A stretch of DNA of 18,934 nt from Desulfuromonas sp. SDB. Its GTDB lineage: Bacteria; SDB-A. The notes beneath the pieces were generated by a model. The model was not told the DNA's origin. It saw nothing but the letters and a program-made list of their open reading frames with translations, and did not search any database. The position numbers and the translations under genes were made by a program. The stretch lies in the NCBI GenBank assembly GCA_001412365.1, contig LKUE01000281.1, forward strand, positions 1 through 18,934. The letters run 5' to 3'. Shown here piece by piece: positions 16,150 through 18,934 of this stretch (position 1 is the first letter of the stretch; each line of letters begins with the position of its first letter).

Positions 16150-17796
16150 TTATTGTTCCTGTAATTCCGGTCCATTAATATTTTGCAGAGAATCCTGCTG
16201 GGCTTGCAATTCATAGCGAATTTCTGCCTGCCTCAATCTAACCTCAGATAATCTTCTTTCGATATCTTTGTATCTCATGAAATGAGATATCCCTGCACCA
16301 TATTCAGCCTGCATCAGCCAGTCGGTTATGGTGGAAAGGTTTTCCTCTGCCCCCACTTCATTTTCGATATCCGCCAAAATTAATGAAAGACTGGTCAATT
16401 CATTTTTTATATTATCTAAAAGATCAGCCTGGGAAGGTGGCAACCTTCTTTGAAGATAATTAATTTCCACCAGCATGTCTTCCACCCTAGCTCTTTCATC
16501 ATTGAGATTAACCAAGATACTTCCCCTCAATAATGCCAGATCCAATGAACCTTTCCGGTAAGCCTGGAGACCAATGGATCTCAGGGCATCCTGCTGCAGC
16601 TGGATACCTTCTCCGATTTTTTCCAAACTATCCGCTACCTCATACCGCCCTTCTAATCTGGCTTTTAAGGTCATTTCCCTGATCGTATCCAGAAGTTCCT
16701 GAGTAACCTGGAGATCTTCAGAAATCATTCCGCTGATGGGTTCCCGGGATTGGCCGATTTCAATATCTCTGATGTCAACAATGTATCCATAATCTTCCAA
16801 TATATTATTGTAAATGGCAAAGGTCTTGTCATATTCACCTTTTTGAAGATAGGCTGCCGCTCTGGCTAATTCGATATCTGTTCTCAAATCCTCTTCAATG
16901 GTATGTCTGAATCTTAAGTGATCAAGCAGGTCCAAGCCTTCATCTACCAGTCCCACCCTCAGATAAAGCCATACAATACCTAAATCTACTACATCCGGAT
17001 CAGCTCCTTTTGCTTTAGCCAGATTGTAATATTCATAAGCCTCCGTATATTTTTCCTGTTCGTACAACAGTTGAGCTAAAGTAATGTAAACTTTACCCTT
17101 CCAGTGTTCGGGAATTAAATTGGCATAAGGGCCAAACAGCATATTATTTAGTTCTTCTCTGGCTTTTTCCACCCCTTGTTCATTCATATTTTCCTGATAA
17201 TAGGAAACTGCATTTAGATAAAGGGAAAAAGCAAATTGAGGAGAATTTGGAGATACTTTGGAAGCCATATCCCTGCAACTCTGAAATTGAGCCAGAGAAA
17301 AATGACTTAATGCCAAAACCATATTAACATTATCAATAAATTCACTAAGCGGATATTCGTAAATAAATTGATTGCCCCGGTTGATACATTCATTAAATCT
17401 TCCCTGTTGATAGCCGATAACCAGATACATGTACAGAGCTCTTTCCTTTAAGCTGTCCGGCGTGGCAAAATACTCGTAAACATTTAAATAAGTGAATTTT
17501 GCCCAACCAATTGCCCCTTTTAAATACAATTGATCAGCAGCCTGAATAAAGGGGGGAGAAACCATAGCCATTCTCATCTCGTCAATTTCGTCGTGGAGAT
17601 TTTCCAGCACTCCCTGCTCCACTTGAATTTGCCTTCTCAGGGAATCGCTTCGCTGTCTTATTTCGTCATCGGATAATTGGTAAAAATTTTGCTGATTGTT
17701 CCGGGGAAGTTGATCGGTGCTGTCCACAACTTCCTGAGCATAAACAGATATACACAGTAAAATTAATCCGGTAAACAAAACTAATATATTTTTCAT
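16150..17796 (-). CDS. Secreted TPR and coiled-coil protein
   Basis: This 548-residue protein has a signal peptide cut after 'SVYA' (about residue 20). A coiled coil at about 42-78 ('DSLRRQIQVEQGVLENLHDE') follows, then TPR-like repeats over about 85-350 such as 'GKVYITLAQLLYEQEKYTEAYEYYNLAKAKG'. More charged helical and coiled-coil segments run to a Gln-rich end. It looks like a periplasmic scaffold that works with the larger TPR protein encoded immediately downstream with no gap. The Shine-Dalgarno is weak (AGAAG about 10 nt upstream). No catalytic motif was seen. Precise family unknown. Confidence 0.82.
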   Translation of the reverse strand: MKNILVLFTGLILLCISVYAQEVVDSTDQLPRNNQQNFYQLSDDEIRQRSDSLRRQIQVEQGVLENLHDEIDEMRMAMVSPPFIQAADQLYLKGAIGWAKFTYLNVYEYFATPDSLKERALYMYLVIGYQQGRFNECINRGNQFIYEYPLSEFIDNVNMVLALSHFSLAQFQSCRDMASKVSPNSPQFAFSLYLNAVSYYQENMNEQGVEKAREELNNMLFGPYANLIPEHWKGKVYITLAQLLYEQEKYTEAYEYYNLAKAKGADPDVVDLGIVWLYLRVGLVDEGLDLLDHLRFRHTIEEDLRTDIELARAAAYLQKGEYDKTFAIYNNILEDYGYIVDIRDIEIGQSREPISGMISEDLQVTQELLDTIREMTLKARLEGRYEVADSLEKIGEGIQLQQDALRSIGLQAYRKGSLDLALLRGSILVNLNDERARVEDMLVEINYLQRRLPPSQADLLDNIKNELTSLSLILADIENEVGAEENLSTITDWLMQAEYGAGISHFMRYKDIERRLSEVRLRQAEIRYELQAQQDSLQNINGPELQEQ

Positions 17797-17830
17797 TTTT
17801 CAACACTTCTGACTAAATTATCTAATCAGA

Positions 17831-18763
17831 TTATCCTCCGCTTTGTTCGAGGATTCGACGCAATCTTCTCAGTTCTTCCTCCGCCTCTTCTCTTCTCCTT
17901 CTAATTTCTTCTAATTCTTCTTCATAACTTCTCATAATTTCAAATTCTCTCTGTCTCCTCTGCTGGATTTCCGCTCCGAAAAATGGTCCGTAAGTCAATC
18001 TAAATCCTAACTGAATTTTCTGCTGTTCGGTGGGGACATTACGATGGACGTAATTTACCCCAAAGGTCTGCTCAATTTCAGTCCAGGCGAACATAACTTC
18101 CCAATTGTAAGTCACCCGGTAAACAGCTCCCAGGTTCCAGTCTTTACCATCTATATCCGAAATCACCTTAAGATTGCGGATTGGTCTTATCTCTACACCG
18201 GTGAAAATCCCATGCCAGGGTTCTGATCTTTCCCTTTCTCCTTGAAATCTTCCGGTGCCAATGCCCAGGGTCAAGGTTACCGGTATACTGGGAAAGATAT
18301 AACTTAAATCTTTGGAAATTACTCCGTACATGGAAAAATTTTGAGCAATTTTATAATAAGTCATGGAATTTTTTCCATATTGAGACAAACGCTTGTAAGG
18401 AGATATATTCTGTATGCCAATTGCTACCGCGGGTAGGGTCCCGCTTTCCCTTAACAATCTTATCTTTCCAAAACCACTCCACACATCTGTTCCTAAAAAG
18501 GCAAAACCCAGCTCCACCCAATTCAGCAATCCAATTTTAAGATCAGCTCCGAAAGTGTATTTGGGAAAGGTTTTAAATTCCTGTTGAGTTAGCAGGTGAT
18601 CCTGATTATACAAACTTACTGCAGAACTAAACTGAATATAGGAATTAGGGAGGATGTAGGCATTGGGAATCTCAATTTCATTTCCCTGGATAAATGGTCC
18701 GGAATATAAAATAGCAGGGACAATAACTAGTAATAATATTTGCAGATACTTTTTCCCCCTCAT
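17831..18763 (-). CDS. Predicted outer-membrane beta-barrel protein with coiled-coil tail
   Basis: This 310-residue protein has a signal peptide (about 1-21). Alternating hydrophobic strands bounded by aromatic residues fill about 30-265, for example 'TFGADLKIGLLNWVELGFAF', 'VTLTLGIGTGRF' and 'WEVMFAWTEIEQTFGVNYV'. This is the pattern of an outer-membrane barrel of roughly 10-14 strands. The last 40 residues (about 270-310) are a highly charged Glu/Arg helix of coiled-coil type, which would lie in the periplasm. It is the first gene of the operon, with AGGAGG (18769-18774) 5 nt before the ATG. By position it parallels the GltA/GltB barrels, but I see no specific homology that I can name. Confidence 0.78.
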   Translation of the reverse strand: MRGKKYLQILLLVIVPAILYSGPFIQGNEIEIPNAYILPNSYIQFSSAVSLYNQDHLLTQQEFKTFPKYTFGADLKIGLLNWVELGFAFLGTDVWSGFGKIRLLRESGTLPAVAIGIQNISPYKRLSQYGKNSMTYYKIAQNFSMYGVISKDLSYIFPSIPVTLTLGIGTGRFQGERERSEPWHGIFTGVEIRPIRNLKVISDIDGKDWNLGAVYRVTYNWEVMFAWTEIEQTFGVNYVHRNVPTEQQKIQLGFRLTYGPFFGAEIQQRRQREFEIMRSYEEELEEIRRRREEAEEELRRLRRILEQSGG

Positions 18764-18828
18764 AAAAACCTCCTATATAAATTAACCATGTATTTCCTGG
18801 TTTGATGTTTATATTTATGACAAGGAAT

Positions 18829-18857
18829 ATTATAAATTAATAACCATTATAATTCAA
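18829..18857 (-). promoter_or_regulatory. Promoter of the nine-gene minus-strand operon
   Basis: On the minus strand TTGAAT (18852-18857) and a perfect TATAAT (18829-18834) are separated by exactly 17 bases, a strong sigma-70-like match. The -10 is about 65 nt before the first start codon. No terminator-like hairpin and no gap above 41 nt occur in the nine genes that follow, so one transcript of about 10.8 kb is likely. The rest of 18858-18934 is AT-rich and shows no gene. Confidence 0.65.
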
Positions 18858-18934
18858 GCATTCTAGGATTTTATATCTATTGGAATTTTTGTAATAATAA
18901 GAATTCTTATCTGTAATTTTTTAGCAAGAGGTAT

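Overview
The window reads as chromosomal DNA from a didermic, moderately AT-rich bacterium. Evidence for an outer membrane is a predicted beta-barrel protein, several proteins with signal peptides and a TonB/ExbB/ExbD-type energiser. The gene mix (GroESL, FmdB, GlgA, corrinoid uptake, and a gliding-type TonB/TPR cluster) fits an uncultured FCB-group or neighbouring phylum such as Cloacimonadota, Marinimicrobia or Calditrichota. This placement is a guess from gene content, not a phylogenetic result. No rRNA, tRNA, CRISPR array, insertion sequence or phage gene was seen.

Layout. (1) 1-2127, plus strand: groES-groEL with a promoter and a clean intrinsic terminator. (2) 2131-7091, plus strand: a tight run fmdB, glgA, cobO, btuF, btuD, btuC behind an extended -10 promoter. 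It joins a zinc-ribbon protein and glycogen synthase to corrinoid adenosylation and an ABC importer for corrinoid or metal chelates. (3) 7080-8012, plus strand: a short pair encoding a PTS EIIA-like protein, whose best start is a non-canonical AUC, and a minimal C4 zinc-ribbon protein. (4) 18857 down to 8014, minus strand: a nine-gene operon of about 10.8 kb behind one good promoter. It converges on region 3 with a 1-nt gap.

The minus-strand operon is the notable part. In transcription order it encodes an outer-membrane barrel with a charged coiled-coil tail, a 548-residue secreted TPR/coiled-coil protein, a 976-residue secreted TPR protein, and a small secreted protein with hydrophobic C-terminal segments. 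These are followed by an ExbB/TolQ-type proton channel, two different ExbD/TolR-like proteins, and a TonB-like protein with the AgmX/PglI-type C-terminal domain. The last gene encodes a small secreted TIM-barrel glycosidase-like protein.

The parts list parallels the Myxococcus Agl-Glt gliding and Nfs spore-coat machines: ExbB-like AglQ, TolR-like AglR and AglS, TonB/FHA-type GltG and GltJ, TPR proteins and outer-membrane barrels. I infer a proton-driven, envelope-spanning machine that exerts force on an outer-membrane or surface polymer. Its actual substrate cannot be read from the sequence. One of the two ExbD-like proteins has Asn where the proton-carrying Asp normally sits, which suggests an asymmetric stator.
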